Origin: Oceanobacillus salinisoli
GTDB lineage: Bacteria > Bacillota > Bacilli > Bacillales > Amphibacillaceae
Assembly: GCF_009733865.1 (NCBI RefSeq)
Contig: NZ_WOFB01000018.1
Location: 1 to 64,000 of the forward strand
Direction: 5' to 3'
Length of the DNA stretch: 64,000 nt
In this document: one piece after another, positions 24,661-32,944 of the stretch
Layout: every line of letters begins with the position of its first letter
Numbering within the stretch: position 1 is the stretch's first letter
The notes under the pieces: model-generated
What the model saw: the letters and a program-made list of their open reading frames with translations, nothing else
Databases searched by the model: none
What the model was told of the DNA's origin: nothing
Made by a program: the position numbers and the translations under genes

Positions 24661-25582
24661 ACTATTCCCTGACGAAATGTGGGTAGCCGCTGTGCAGGTA
24701 GCTACAGTTTGGACAAAACCGGAGTCAGCAAGGGAAATAGACCGACATGGAACGACATACCCAACAAATATTGAAGGCTGGATTGAATCCTTATCCTACG
24801 AAGACAGCCTGGCATTATGTGATGAAAATAGAGTACAGTCACAGATTTTATACGGAGAGCCAGTTCTCGTAACGGAAATAAAGGATGACTTTGCGCATGT
24901 CATTGTTCCGAGCCAGCCATCGAAAAAGGATGAACGAGGATATCCGGGCTGGGTGCCACTTAAACAATTAGCAAAGGTAGATAAACAGAAATGGGTGAAG
25001 TCAAAAACAGCTGCCATCCAAGCCGATAAAGCATGGCTGGAAAACGAAGCCAGTGAAAAAGTACAAAAGCTTAGCTACCTAACGATGCTGCCGGTTGAAG
25101 CGGTAGGAGAGGAAAGGGTGGAAGTGAATACCCCACATGGAAATCGCTATTTACCGCGCAAGGATGTTCACATCTTTTCTACAGAGGAAGGAATTGAACA
25201 GGGGAATGGAGAAGATATTGTCCAAGCTGGAATCCCATATATCAGCCTACCATATTTTTGGGGAGGTATGAGTGCATTTGGCTATGACTGTTCAGGGCTC
25301 GCTTATGCGACTCATAAAGCGAATGGATATAGGATCCCTCGTGATGCTGGAGACCAGGCAAACGCCGGTGAAGCGGTTGCGCTAGATGCACTACAGCCTG
25401 GTGACTTGCTATTTTTTGCCTATGAAGAAGGGAAGGGCAGAATTCATCACGTAGGAATTTACTATGGGGACGGAAAAATGTTGCACTCACCACAAACTGG
25501 TAAGGGAATTGAGGTTATCTCTTTAGCGGGCACAAAATATGAAAAAGAACTTTGTGCGGCAAGACGTTACTGGCGTGATTAA
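24641..25582 (+). CDS. ykfC: NlpC/P60 gamma-D-glutamyl-L-diamino acid endopeptidase
   Basis: Cuts the D-Glu-diaminopimelate (or Lys) bond of murein peptides. 313 aa with two SH3b-like regions at about 1-180 and an NlpC/P60 domain after. The catalytic Cys217 is in [12 protein letters not shown], His270 in HHVGIYYG and His282 in [10 protein letters not shown]. No signal peptide is visible, so it should act in the cytosol on imported peptides, as B. subtilis YkfC is thought to. Good AAAGGAAAGGGG site before the ATG. Confidence 0.93.
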   Translation: MFKQTFELFPDEMWVAAVQVATVWTKPESAREIDRHGTTYPTNIEGWIESLSYEDSLALCDENRVQSQILYGEPVLVTEIKDDFAHVIVPSQPSKKDERGYPGWVPLKQLAKVDKQKWVKSKTAAIQADKAWLENEASEKVQKLSYLTMLPVEAVGEERVEVNTPHGNRYLPRKDVHIFSTEEGIEQGNGEDIVQAGIPYISLPYFWGGMSAFGYDCSGLAYATHKANGYRIPRDAGDQANAGEAVALDALQPGDLLFFAYEEGKGRIHHVGIYYGDGKMLHSPQTGKGIEVISLAGTKYEKELCAARRYWRD

Positions 25583-25596
25583 AAGGGGGAGTATGG

Positions 25597-26604
25597 ATGG
25601 AAGAAAAGATGCTGGAAGTGAAGAATCTAACCAAGCATTTTGAAATGGGAAAAGGGCAAATGCTTAAAGCGGTAAACGATGTGTCGTTTCATGTCAAAAA
25701 AGGGGAAACATTTGGTGTGGTAGGCGAATCAGGCTGTGGGAAATCCACGATTGGCCGCACGATAATGGGCTTGTACCAAAAAACTAGTGGCGATGTTATT
25801 TTTGACGGGGTACAAGTTCATGATTTAAGTGAGGAAGAAAAGTTTTCCTTTTATCGCAGAATGCAAATGATTTTCCAGGACCCATATGCTTCCTTAAATC
25901 CAAGGTCGACAATTAAAGAAGTCATATCTGAACCAATGGAGATTCACGGTCTTTTTAAAAGCAAGACCGAACAATTGGAGAGAGTCTATGAACTACTGGA
26001 AGAGGTTGGTCTATCACGGGATCATGCGAATCGCTACCCCCATGAGTTCAGTGGCGGGCAGCGTCAGCGTATTGGGATAGCCAGAGCACTTGCGCTCAAC
26101 CCCGATTTCATTATTGCCGATGAGCCCATATCTGCACTGGATGTTTCCGTCCAGGCACAAGTGGTCAATCTATTAAAAGAGCTTCAGGAAGAGAAGGGGC
26201 TAACCTTCCTGTTTATTGCCCATGATTTGGCGATGGTCCGCCAATTCTCCGACCGCATTGGTGTGATGTATCTTGGAAATATGGTGGAGTTATCCGATAG
26301 TGGCGAACTCTATGAAAATCCACTTCATCCATACACCCAGGCTTTACTATCAGCGATTCCCATTCCGGACCCTGATTTGGAGGAAAAGCGGAAGCGAATC
26401 ATCTTAGAAGGAGAGCTTCCAAGTCCAATGAACCCACCAAGCGGCTGCGTTTTCCGTACTCGTTGTCCGATGGCGATGGAAGTGTGTGCGAAGAAGAAAC
26501 CGGTATGGCAGGAAGTCGAACAAAACCATTATGTGGCATGCCATTTATACGATGACACATTGGACGAAAAGGAAAAAGAGAAAATTGCACCAGTGATGAA
26601 TTGA
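25597..26604 (+). CDS. oppF: Oligopeptide ABC transporter ATPase OppF-type
   Basis: Second ATPase of the peptide importer, 335 aa. Walker [10 protein letters not shown], signature FSGGQRQRI and Walker [13 protein letters not shown] are intact, and the C-terminal [14 protein letters not shown] motif mirrors that of the oppD product. It follows ykfC by 14 bases and closes the cluster, in the place of ykfD. A strong terminator follows. The pairing with the gene at 19280 is inferred from family and context. Confidence 0.92.
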   Translation: MEEKMLEVKNLTKHFEMGKGQMLKAVNDVSFHVKKGETFGVVGESGCGKSTIGRTIMGLYQKTSGDVIFDGVQVHDLSEEEKFSFYRRMQMIFQDPYASLNPRSTIKEVISEPMEIHGLFKSKTEQLERVYELLEEVGLSRDHANRYPHEFSGGQRQRIGIARALALNPDFIIADEPISALDVSVQAQVVNLLKELQEEKGLTFLFIAHDLAMVRQFSDRIGVMYLGNMVELSDSGELYENPLHPYTQALLSAIPIPDPDLEEKRKRIILEGELPSPMNPPSGCVFRTRCPMAMEVCAKKKPVWQEVEQNHYVACHLYDDTLDEKEKEKIAPVMN

Positions 26605-26661
26605 ATCGTGGGGAAGATGTATGGTAGTGATGGTTTGGAGCCACTGAAGGTAAAAGTGTGT

Positions 26662-26718
26662 AAATCCGAACTAATTCAAATTCCAACAGAGGAATTTTGA
26701 ATTATAGTTCGGATTTTT
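26662..26718 (+). terminator. Terminator of the murein-peptide cluster
   Basis: AAATCCGAACTA and the following ATTCAAATTCC pair with GGAATTTTGAAT and TAGTTCGGATTT with only small bulges, a stem of over 20 pairs, ending in TTTTT. Confidence 0.9.
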
Positions 26719-26770
26719 CTTTAACTAAAATACTTTTGTGCCAGGGCCATTTGATTAAAGAGTCGAGGTC

Positions 26771-27275
26771 AGATCGGTCACGAAGTCTAGGTGTCTATAT
26801 GAAGAAAATTGAATGTATTTGGTCGCGTAGAATCGTTTTAGATGCCTTATTGGGTGCAAAGTGATTTTATTTGGTCACTTACAAGGGTTCTAAGTGACTA
26901 TATGAAAGATAAGTGAGAGCCATTCGGTCACGTAGAAGCGTTCTAAGTGCCTTTATAAATGAGGAGTGAAAGCACTCGGTCACGTAGACGGGTTCTAGGT
27001 GCCCTTATGAATGAAAAGAGAAAGCACTCGGTCACGTAGAAGCATTCTAGGTTCCCTTATGAATGAGGAGTGAAAGCACTCGGTCACGTAGAAACGTTTT
27101 AGATACCCTTATGAATGAAAAGAGAGTACATTCGGTCATGTAGAAGCGTTCTAAGGATTACAAACGGTTGATACCCTTCCAGTTCTGATTGATGAAACCG
27201 CTCCAATGGTTTCTAAGTGCCCCCATGAATAAAAAATAAAAGCATTCAGTCACGTAGCCCCCATTCTTGATGCCC
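26771..27275. repeat. Second, diverged 52-bp satellite array
   Basis: GGTCACGTAGAAG-type cores start at 26821, 26873, 26926, 26978, 27030, 27082 and 27134, that is 52 or 53 bp apart. The half after CTAGGTNCCC (TTATGAATGA, AAAGCACTC) differs from the array at 1482-3195, but the GGTCACGTAG and TTCTAGGT core and the period are the same. The last unit carries CGTAGCCCCCATTCT, like the variant end unit of the first array. About 280 bases of featureless sequence follow before spoIID. Confidence 0.85.
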
Positions 27276-27564
27276 ATTTTATTTAATAGGAAGGATCTCT
27301 AATAAAAGAGCCACCCAAAAAAATAAGGCAGCAAACCCTAAGGAAGACCTCCAATTGCACTTACTATAAATACCTCTAACTACCCGAACACTAAAACAGT
27401 CCCTCGCCCTTCCATGGCCCAGACAGTTGAAGCAAAAAAACTGTTCCCATGCATCACTCGTGCTTCTGAAAAATTTTGGTTCTATTGAATTCGGGTGCTG
27501 TATACATTTAATAGTAGGGTTGCTAGATTAATTCCATTTATAAATGACATAAAGGAGGAAAGCT

Positions 27565-28755
27565 GTGAAGGAGCACAAATATCCGTACAAACCAGTCAAG
27601 CGATGGAAGAAAAAGAATGCATCAATCATTAGACAACTAAAAAAGAAGAAATCATCACATGGAAGAAGCAGCTATTATCAAGCAAACAAGAATAAATTTA
27701 AGAAAGTAATTCCCCTAACAACTAAAAATCGGCCAAATCTGAATAAGGCAAAACGAACATGGAAGCTCCCGACTGCTTTTGCCATACTCGTATTGATTAT
27801 GGTCATCTTAGTCGTCCCAGCCATAATTGTTATTCCCTTTGGAAATAGTGAACAAGAACTGGCGACAGAAGCGAATGCTATCCAGGCAACCGTGGAGCTT
27901 GCATCGTCACCTTTTGCGGTAGAGGTGATGCGAACATCAACAGAGACGGTGGAGGATGTTCCATTGGAAGATTATGTTGCAGGTGTGGTTGCTTCTGAGA
28001 TGCCAGCAGAGTTTGAACTGGAGGCATTGAAGGCGCAGGCGCTTGCGGCAAGGACGTATACAGTTAACCATTTGCTTCATGGGGAAGAAGCTTCGGGATA
28101 TGATGTGACAGATACAGTTCAGCATCAGGTTTATAAAAGTGAAGAAGAGCTGATCAAGCAATGGGGTAGTGAATATACGGAAAAAATGAACAAAATTAAA
28201 GAAGCAGTAAACGCGACAAAAGGGCAAATCCTAACTTATAATGATGCACCGATTACGGCGGCATTTTTCTCAACGAGTAATGGGTATACGGAGAACTCAG
28301 AGGATTACTGGGAAAATGAGTTACCCTATTTACGAAGTGTGGAAAGCCCATGGGATAAAGATTCACCAAAATACTTAAGCCAGGAAACGTATACGATAGA
28401 ACAAGTCGAGGCGGCTCTGGAAATCGACTTACCGGATGATCAGCCAGCATATATTGAAGAGTCACGGACAGAAAGCGGCCGGGTGAAAGAGATTGGCATT
28501 GAGGGACATACCTTTTCCGGAAGAGATGTCCGGGAAAGACTGGACTTGAAATCGAGTGATTTTACGATTAAACAAAATAATGGCCATTTTGTGATTACGA
28601 CAGAAGGTTATGGTCATGGAATTGGAATGAGTCAGTATGGTGCCCATTATATGGCACAACAGGGAAAGAATTATGAAGACATCATCAATCATTATTATCA
28701 AGGTGTAGAAATCAGCACGGTAAATGACACCGCACCAACCCTCGTTTCTAAATAA
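27565..28755 (+). CDS. spoIID: Stage II sporulation protein D
   Basis: Lytic transglycosylase of the SpoIID/SpoIIM/SpoIIP engulfment machine, acting on septal peptidoglycan in the mother cell. 396 aa, starting at GTG behind AAAGGAGG. One membrane helix at about 71-92 follows an unusually long, very basic N-terminal extension (residues 1-68, many Lys and Arg), which makes it longer than B. subtilis SpoIID. The putative catalytic glutamate is Glu145 in VVASEMPAEF. The C-terminal GHGIGMSQYGA motif is present. Confidence 0.95.
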   Translation: MKEHKYPYKPVKRWKKKNASIIRQLKKKKSSHGRSSYYQANKNKFKKVIPLTTKNRPNLNKAKRTWKLPTAFAILVLIMVILVVPAIIVIPFGNSEQELATEANAIQATVELASSPFAVEVMRTSTETVEDVPLEDYVAGVVASEMPAEFELEALKAQALAARTYTVNHLLHGEEASGYDVTDTVQHQVYKSEEELIKQWGSEYTEKMNKIKEAVNATKGQILTYNDAPITAAFFSTSNGYTENSEDYWENELPYLRSVESPWDKDSPKYLSQETYTIEQVEAALEIDLPDDQPAYIEESRTESGRVKEIGIEGHTFSGRDVRERLDLKSSDFTIKQNNGHFVITTEGYGHGIGMSQYGAHYMAQQGKNYEDIINHYYQGVEISTVNDTAPTLVSK

Positions 28756-28768
28756 ACGGGGGTTTTTT
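28737..28768 (+). terminator. Terminator overlapping the spoIID stop codon
   Basis: AACCCTCGTTT pairs with AAACGGGGGTT and runs into TTTTTT. The TAA of spoIID lies at the loop edge, so the stem begins inside the coding sequence. Confidence 0.85.
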
Positions 28769-28958
28769 ATTGGGATGAAGGTAATCTTCTCCCCAAAATC
28801 TCTCAAACCTATCATATTAAAAATCCTAAAGTATAGCCGTTACAATCTCTTACTTTTCCCCATCTTTCCTAAAAAATGCATAAAATCCAATAATTTTTTT
28901 CCGGAGATGTATATAATTCTCACTTTCTGCTAACAATGGTTTTTGAGGTGATGTTCTA

Positions 28959-29846
28959 ATGAATGAAGAAAACAAAAATACTCCAAAAAATAAATGGAGT
29001 CAAATTTTCCGGAAAAAATGGTTTTTCCCAGCATTATACTTAGGGCTTGCTGCAACTCTATTAGCAGTTGTTGTATGGTATCAAAATTTGGATAGTTCCG
29101 TTCCAAGTGCTGATGAAGAAATGCAGGATGAGGAATTGCAGGACGGGGAAATGTCAGAGGACTATGTACCAACTGCAGCTGATGATGATGCCGAACCAGT
29201 GGTAGATCAGCAGGAAGTTATTCAGCTTCCTTTAATGGATCCAGATCAAGCAGAAATCGTAACTAAATTCTATGATTACAGTGCATCAGAAGAAGATCAA
29301 GAGAATGCTTTAGTATTTTACAATGATAGATACTATCAAAGCACAGGAATTGACATTGCTGCTGAAGAAACATTTGATGTAGTTGCATCTCTAAGTGGTA
29401 CAGTCACAGAAGTAAAGGAAGATCCGTTATTAGGTAATGTTGTCGTACTTTCACATGAAAATGATGTGATGACTTACTATGCAAGCCTTGATGAAGTTAC
29501 TGTAACTGCTGGTGATGAAGTAGAACAAGGTGACGAGTTAGGTACAGCTGGGCAAAATATTTTCGGAAAAGACAATGGTACACATGTACACTTTGAATTA
29601 AGAAAAGCTGGAAAAGTAGTTAATCCAGAAAGCTACTTTAATCAGCCGGTAAGTAGTTTGGATGAAGTAGAAGGCGAAGAAGTGACTGAGGAATCTGAAG
29701 CGAATGAAGATTCTGCTGTAAGCGAAGAAGCTGATACAGAAGATGACTCAGAGTCAATTGATGATTCTGAAGAAACTCCAGATGAAGGCGAAGATACGGA
29801 TGAAGATGAAGAAGAAGACGAAGACGATTCTTCTGACAATGCCTAA
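28959..29846 (+). CDS. spoIIQ: Stage II sporulation protein Q (LytM domain)
   Basis: Forespore membrane half of the SpoIIQ-SpoIIIAH channel. 295 aa: membrane helix at about 21-41, LytM/M23 domain at about 120-232, then an acidic tail from about 234 to 295 that is almost entirely Glu, Asp, Ser and Thr. The first zinc-ligand position reads STGID (Ser128) instead of HxGxD, whereas THVHFEL (His209, His211) is kept. The site is therefore degenerate, as in B. subtilis SpoIIQ. AGGTG precedes the ATG. I found no convincing sigma-F promoter. Confidence 0.92.
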   Translation: MNEENKNTPKNKWSQIFRKKWFFPALYLGLAATLLAVVVWYQNLDSSVPSADEEMQDEELQDGEMSEDYVPTAADDDAEPVVDQQEVIQLPLMDPDQAEIVTKFYDYSASEEDQENALVFYNDRYYQSTGIDIAAEETFDVVASLSGTVTEVKEDPLLGNVVVLSHENDVMTYYASLDEVTVTAGDEVEQGDELGTAGQNIFGKDNGTHVHFELRKAGKVVNPESYFNQPVSSLDEVEGEEVTEESEANEDSAVSEEADTEDDSESIDDSEETPDEGEDTDEDEEEDEDDSSDNA

Positions 29847-29867
29847 TTAAATAAGTAGGCAAATCAA

Positions 29868-29901
29868 AAATACTCTAGCAATCTTGCTAGGGTATTTTTT
29901 T
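29868..29901 (+). terminator. Terminator of spoIIQ
   Basis: AAATACTCTAGCAA pairs with TTGCTAGGGTATTT (one wobble) over a tiny loop and is followed by a T-run. Confidence 0.92.
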
Positions 29902-29954
29902 GTTGGGGGAAAAATGTTATTTCGCAGTTGATACAAACTCTAAGACTACCGATA

Positions 29955-30160
29955 AATTGCTCATAAAAGGGAGGGGGGGCGTTCATTAAAAAAGAATTCC
30001 CGCTCATAAATGGGTGAGAGGCGCTCATAAAAAAAGATTCCCGCTCATAAATGGGTGAGAAGCGCTCATAAAAAAGAATTCCCGCTCATAAAAGAATGAG
30101 TGGCGCTCATAAAAAAGATTCCCGCTCATAAAAGGATGAGTAACGCTCATAAATAAGGTT
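29955..30160. repeat. GCTCATAAA array with 40-41 bp dimer unit (family B)
   Basis: Nine or ten units begin GCTCATAAA. Units with GGGTGAGAAGC or GATGAGTGGC alternate with units ending GAATTCCC or GATTCCC, about 21 plus 20 bp. This is the clearest array of the family in the window. Confidence 0.9.
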
Positions 30161-30276
30161 TCATGCCCTACTAGTTGATTTGATATTTAAAGACATAATC
30201 TAGGGCAGGTTTTCTAATAGATTCTATTAAAAACAACCGATATTTTCTTGAATTAGTAAAAAAACATATCCTTCTA

Positions 30277-30296
30277 AATAGGTGGAAAAACCTATT
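30277..30296 (+). promoter_or_regulatory. Candidate operator upstream of the AimR-like gene
   Basis: AATAGGT-6 bases-ACCTATT is a perfect inverted repeat in the 335-base AT-rich spacer before the receptor gene. A TTGACA at 30380-30385 may be its -35 element, though the -10 is poor. The palindrome could be a binding site for a dimeric regulator; nothing shows which one. No gene is seen in 30161-30495. Confidence 0.35.
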
Positions 30297-30495
30297 ATGA
30301 CGCCTTTTGACGACGTTAACTCGGATAATGTCGAACGATTTTTCTATGATTATGTTAAAATTATGATAATATTAAATTGTTGACAATGTTATTGCTTTCA
30401 TTTTACGTCAATTTTACAAAAATTTATGTAATAGGAAAATAGATAGAGAAAAAGAGAGAAAGAAGTTTTCTTCATATAGGAAAGGGGAAATTGAA

Positions 30496-31509
30496 TTGAG
30501 ATTGTCTGCGAGTATTGTATCAAACACAATTGATTTAACGTTGGAACAGCTACAGGAAGCATTAAAACTCGAGTATGACGAAGAGAATGTCATACAGCTA
30601 ATGAGAAAGTATTGCTTGGAATCATCCTCCAGGGATATTCAAAAAAAAGGTATGGAATTTCTATATATGAATGGTTTTTACGATGACCTGGAAATCTTAA
30701 TAAACATCAATGAAGAATCCCCAGATCCATCGAATCGACAATGGGCTGAAGTTTACAAGATATTATATCAATTAAGAAGGAAAGAGTATCAGCCAATTAG
30801 CATATTGGATAAAATCAACCACCTAAAAACGACCGAACCGGAATTGCTTTGTTTACTGGAGTTCTCCAAAGTAAATGTTCATTTCAATATGAATTATTAT
30901 CAAGAATTAGGAAACTTCCTGCACAGATATGACAAACTTTTACCAAACATAGATGATTATTATTTAGTAGAAAGCTTCAAAATTCGATATAACCAAGTAG
31001 CGTTTATATACACGTTAATGCGAAATGAGTTAATTATGGCAAGAAAACACGGTTATAAATTGCTTAATTTAACTAAAAACTCCGCGGTACATGTGGATAC
31101 GCATATCAAATTAGGGTTGTCCTATACCTTTGATTCCTATTTCCAAGGAATGTATCACATGAAAGAAGCACTGAAAATTGCAAAGAAAAACAATATAACA
31201 GAAGCCATTGATTTGATTGAACAACAAAATATTCCTTTTTTATCAGCCCACTTTAATAAACCAGAACATATTACAACCACCGATAAAAGTGAACAAGCCC
31301 ATCTGGAAATTGCAAAAGGCAACCACGAATATGCCATCACGATACTTAATGAAGTTCCTATTGATACACCATTTCGTAAATATTACCTAGGTAAGGCGAA
31401 ACAGGACAAGACCTTATTGTTACAGGCTTATAAGGATTTTGTGCATAAACGGAGTGACTATTTCTTCTGTAGATTACCGCTTAATGAGTTAAGGAAGCTT
31501 TATATATAA
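30496..31509 (+). CDS. aimR: AimR-family peptide-pheromone receptor, lacking the N-terminal HTH
   Basis: 337-aa all-helical protein of the RRNPP/arbitrium receptor family. It aligns by eye with phage SPbeta AimR: LMRKYCLES, YKILYQL, KTTEPELLCLLEFSK and the C-terminal YFFCRLPLNELRKL all have counterparts. TPR-like repeats fill residues 45-330. Compared with SPbeta AimR it begins about 30 residues late and misses most of the DNA-binding domain. The frame is open about 40 codons upstream but has no start codon and no HTH pattern there. Start TTG with AAAGGGG. No phage genes are nearby; a pre-peptide gene follows after 70 bases. Function here is inferred. Confidence 0.85.
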   Translation: MRLSASIVSNTIDLTLEQLQEALKLEYDEENVIQLMRKYCLESSSRDIQKKGMEFLYMNGFYDDLEILININEESPDPSNRQWAEVYKILYQLRRKEYQPISILDKINHLKTTEPELLCLLEFSKVNVHFNMNYYQELGNFLHRYDKLLPNIDDYYLVESFKIRYNQVAFIYTLMRNELIMARKHGYKLLNLTKNSAVHVDTHIKLGLSYTFDSYFQGMYHMKEALKIAKKNNITEAIDLIEQQNIPFLSAHFNKPEHITTTDKSEQAHLEIAKGNHEYAITILNEVPIDTPFRKYYLGKAKQDKTLLLQAYKDFVHKRSDYFFCRLPLNELRKLYI

Positions 31510-31579
31510 CCTTTACTCAAGTGGTTGGTTTATGCAGCCCAATATTCGTAAGGGCTACTATTTAGAAAGGAGGGATAAT

Positions 31580-31681
31580 ATGAAAAAATGGAAATTTATT
31601 TATGTTTTAGCTGTCGCTGCCATTGTATTTAGTACGGGGTCTGTTGAAATATTACAAGATCCTGGTCTGGGTGGTTTATAG
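31580..31681 (+). CDS. Candidate AimP/Phr-like signalling pre-peptide, 33 aa
   Basis: The short frame has an excellent AAAGGAGG site 6 bases before ATG. The product has a basic N-terminus (MKKWK), a hydrophobic core (FIYVLAVAAIVFS) and a short C-terminal tail ending LQDPGLGGL. This is the layout of exported pro-peptides such as AimP and Phr, whose mature signal is the last five to ten residues. It lies 70 bases after the receptor gene on the same strand, as aimP follows aimR. A small hairpin (AGCCC/GGGCT, 31536-31556) sits in the gap and a terminator follows. The mature sequence is not known; the Pro-Gly-Leu-Gly-Gly-Leu end is the natural guess. Confidence 0.7.
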   Translation: MKKWKFIYVLAVAAIVFSTGSVEILQDPGLGGL

Positions 31682-31780
31682 AGTGGATCTAATCGGTTTG
31701 GCTCTTACGTCCAACAGATGCCTGCTCATTGTTGATTTCTGCTTACAATTTTTAAAGCGTTAACTTACTTACAAAGTTAC

Positions 31781-31818
31781 AAGGGGTGCTCACAGGGTAA
31801 AGTGCAGCATCCTTTTTA
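31781..31818 (+). terminator. Probable terminator of the receptor-peptide unit
   Basis: AAGGGGTGCT (31781-31790) pairs with AGCATCCTT (31806-31814) with one bulge and one wobble, followed by TTTT. Confidence 0.65.
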
Positions 31819-31904
31819 TCATGCTATTTGGCTTTGAACTTTGCTGTTTTTTTAAAAATTATTTTTACGCTTAATATATAAACTGCGAATTAGTATTGTG
31901 CAAT

Positions 31905-32033
31905 GTTGATTTCCACTCCGGTCAGTCCACCTTAGGGCAACGCTTCAGCCTCCTCGGAAGAAGTCCACTTCCTGCGGGGTCCTCAAGCTGCCCGTTTTCC
32001 CTTAGTAGTCGACTGCCCTCCGTTCCAATCAAC
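31905..32033. repeat. Dispersed repeat with GTTGATT terminal inverted repeats (family F)
   Basis: The 129-bp element begins GTTGATTTCCACTCCGG and ends CCGTTCCAATCAAC, an imperfect terminal inverted repeat. The interior (TCCTCGGAAGAAGTCCACTTCCTGCGG region) is GC-richer than its surroundings and of the type seen as common spacer repeats in Bacillaceae. The flanks (TATAAACTGCGAATTAGTATTGTGC before; CGTAGTGTATTTCCGCAGCGGTAT at 32084-32107 after) have partial copies near 36897, 37592-37670 and 50455-50560. No transposase is present. Confidence 0.7.
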
Positions 32034-32189
32034 TATCATATTAGTGTTATAACAATGATAGGAGTTGCCTAGAACTAAACCAGCGTAGTGTATTTCCGCA
32101 GCGGTATGTTACGTTGCATTTCAAATCAACTGCGAATATTAAAAAGCAGCATAGCTCAAGAAAAGGGCTTTTTCAATATTACGACACGT

Positions 32190-32222
32190 CCAGCTTTTCG
32201 ATTCGATAGGCTGGCTTTTTTT
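32190..32222 (+). terminator. Terminator-like hairpin without an obvious gene
   Basis: CCAGC (32190-32194) pairs with GCTGG (32210-32214), with an inner TCG/CGA pairing, and runs into a T-run. No convincing coding frame precedes it; a small RNA or a repeat-derived terminator is possible. The rest of 32223-32575 holds no visible gene. Confidence 0.45.
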
Positions 32223-32575
32223 GTTGCAATAAAAATACTTCTTGTCCCATGTCCTAAATGTTCAATTTTTATCATAAACATGAGTTAAGCGTAATAAAAT
32301 GATTACAAATCAGTCATTAAGCAACATCTGAGGTGAGAGCTCCTGTGGCTGGTAGGGTACATGCAACAATGCAATCTAACTATATATTCTTACTCCGGAA
32401 ACTTACAGAAAATTCATGTAAATATTATGATTACCATACAACTCTATATTTAATAAGTACATAGATATTTTTTAAAGTTCAGATCACTTTTCTAATGATT
32501 AAACAAGCCGCATCGATATGAACACCTTGTCTCAAATAACACCTCGGAAGTTATCAACTTAGGGAGGCGAACGGT

Positions 32576-32857
32576 GTGCACGATTACATCAAAGAAAGAA
32601 CAGTAAGAATAGGAAAACATATCGTCGAGACAAAGAAGACAGTCCGTACGATAGCAAAGGAATTTGGTGTCTCCAAAAGCACAGTTCATAAGGATCTGAC
32701 AGAACGTTTACCAGAAATAAACCCCGAACTAGCCAATCAAGTGAAAGAAGTCCTCGAATACCACAAAGCAATTCGGCATTTACGTGGTGGGGAAGCAACG
32801 AAAAAGAAATATAGAGTAGAACCCGAAGAACAGGATACACCAAAACCCGTTGGATAA
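32576..32857 (+). CDS. spoIIID: Sporulation transcription factor SpoIIID
   Basis: Mother-cell DNA-binding regulator that modifies sigma-E and sigma-K regulons. 93 aa starting at GTG (MHDYIKERT), behind GGGAGG. The helix-turn-helix TVRTIAKEFGVSKSTVHKDL at about residues 22-41 and the LRGGEATK basic segment match B. subtilis SpoIIID almost residue for residue; only the C-terminal dozen residues differ. It sits between spoIIQ and mbl as in B. subtilis. Confidence 0.97.
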   Translation: MHDYIKERTVRIGKHIVETKKTVRTIAKEFGVSKSTVHKDLTERLPEINPELANQVKEVLEYHKAIRHLRGGEATKKKYRVEPEEQDTPKPVG

Positions 32858-32870
32858 GCTGCCGGCGGAG

Positions 32871-32908
32871 AGTCAGCCTTAACTTTAATGTGTGAGGCTG
32901 GCTTTTTT
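32871..32908 (+). terminator. Terminator of spoIIID
   Basis: AGTCAGCCT pairs with AGGCTGGCT (one wobble) over a 15-base loop, followed by TTTTTT. Confidence 0.85.
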
Positions 32909-32944
32909 GCGAGTTGAAATGGCGCGAGGAAAGTGGGAAGGCTG

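Noticed and set aside
28878-28911. Sigma-F promoter of spoIIQ (GCATA and GGAGATGTA)
   Set aside because: The spacing is 20 bases, too long for the usual 15-16, and the -10 has a mismatch.
30376-30495. Upstream in-frame extension of the AimR-like gene
   Set aside because: Open for about 40 codons but without ATG, GTG or TTG behind a ribosome binding site, and the translation has no HTH pattern.
32088-32288. 66-codon open frame after the family F element
   Set aside because: It starts in repeat flank sequence, spans a terminator-like hairpin and lacks a ribosome binding site.
30161-32575. Prophage remnant around the AimR-like gene
   Set aside because: No integrase, repressor, structural or lysis gene is present, and no attachment-site-like direct repeats were noticed.
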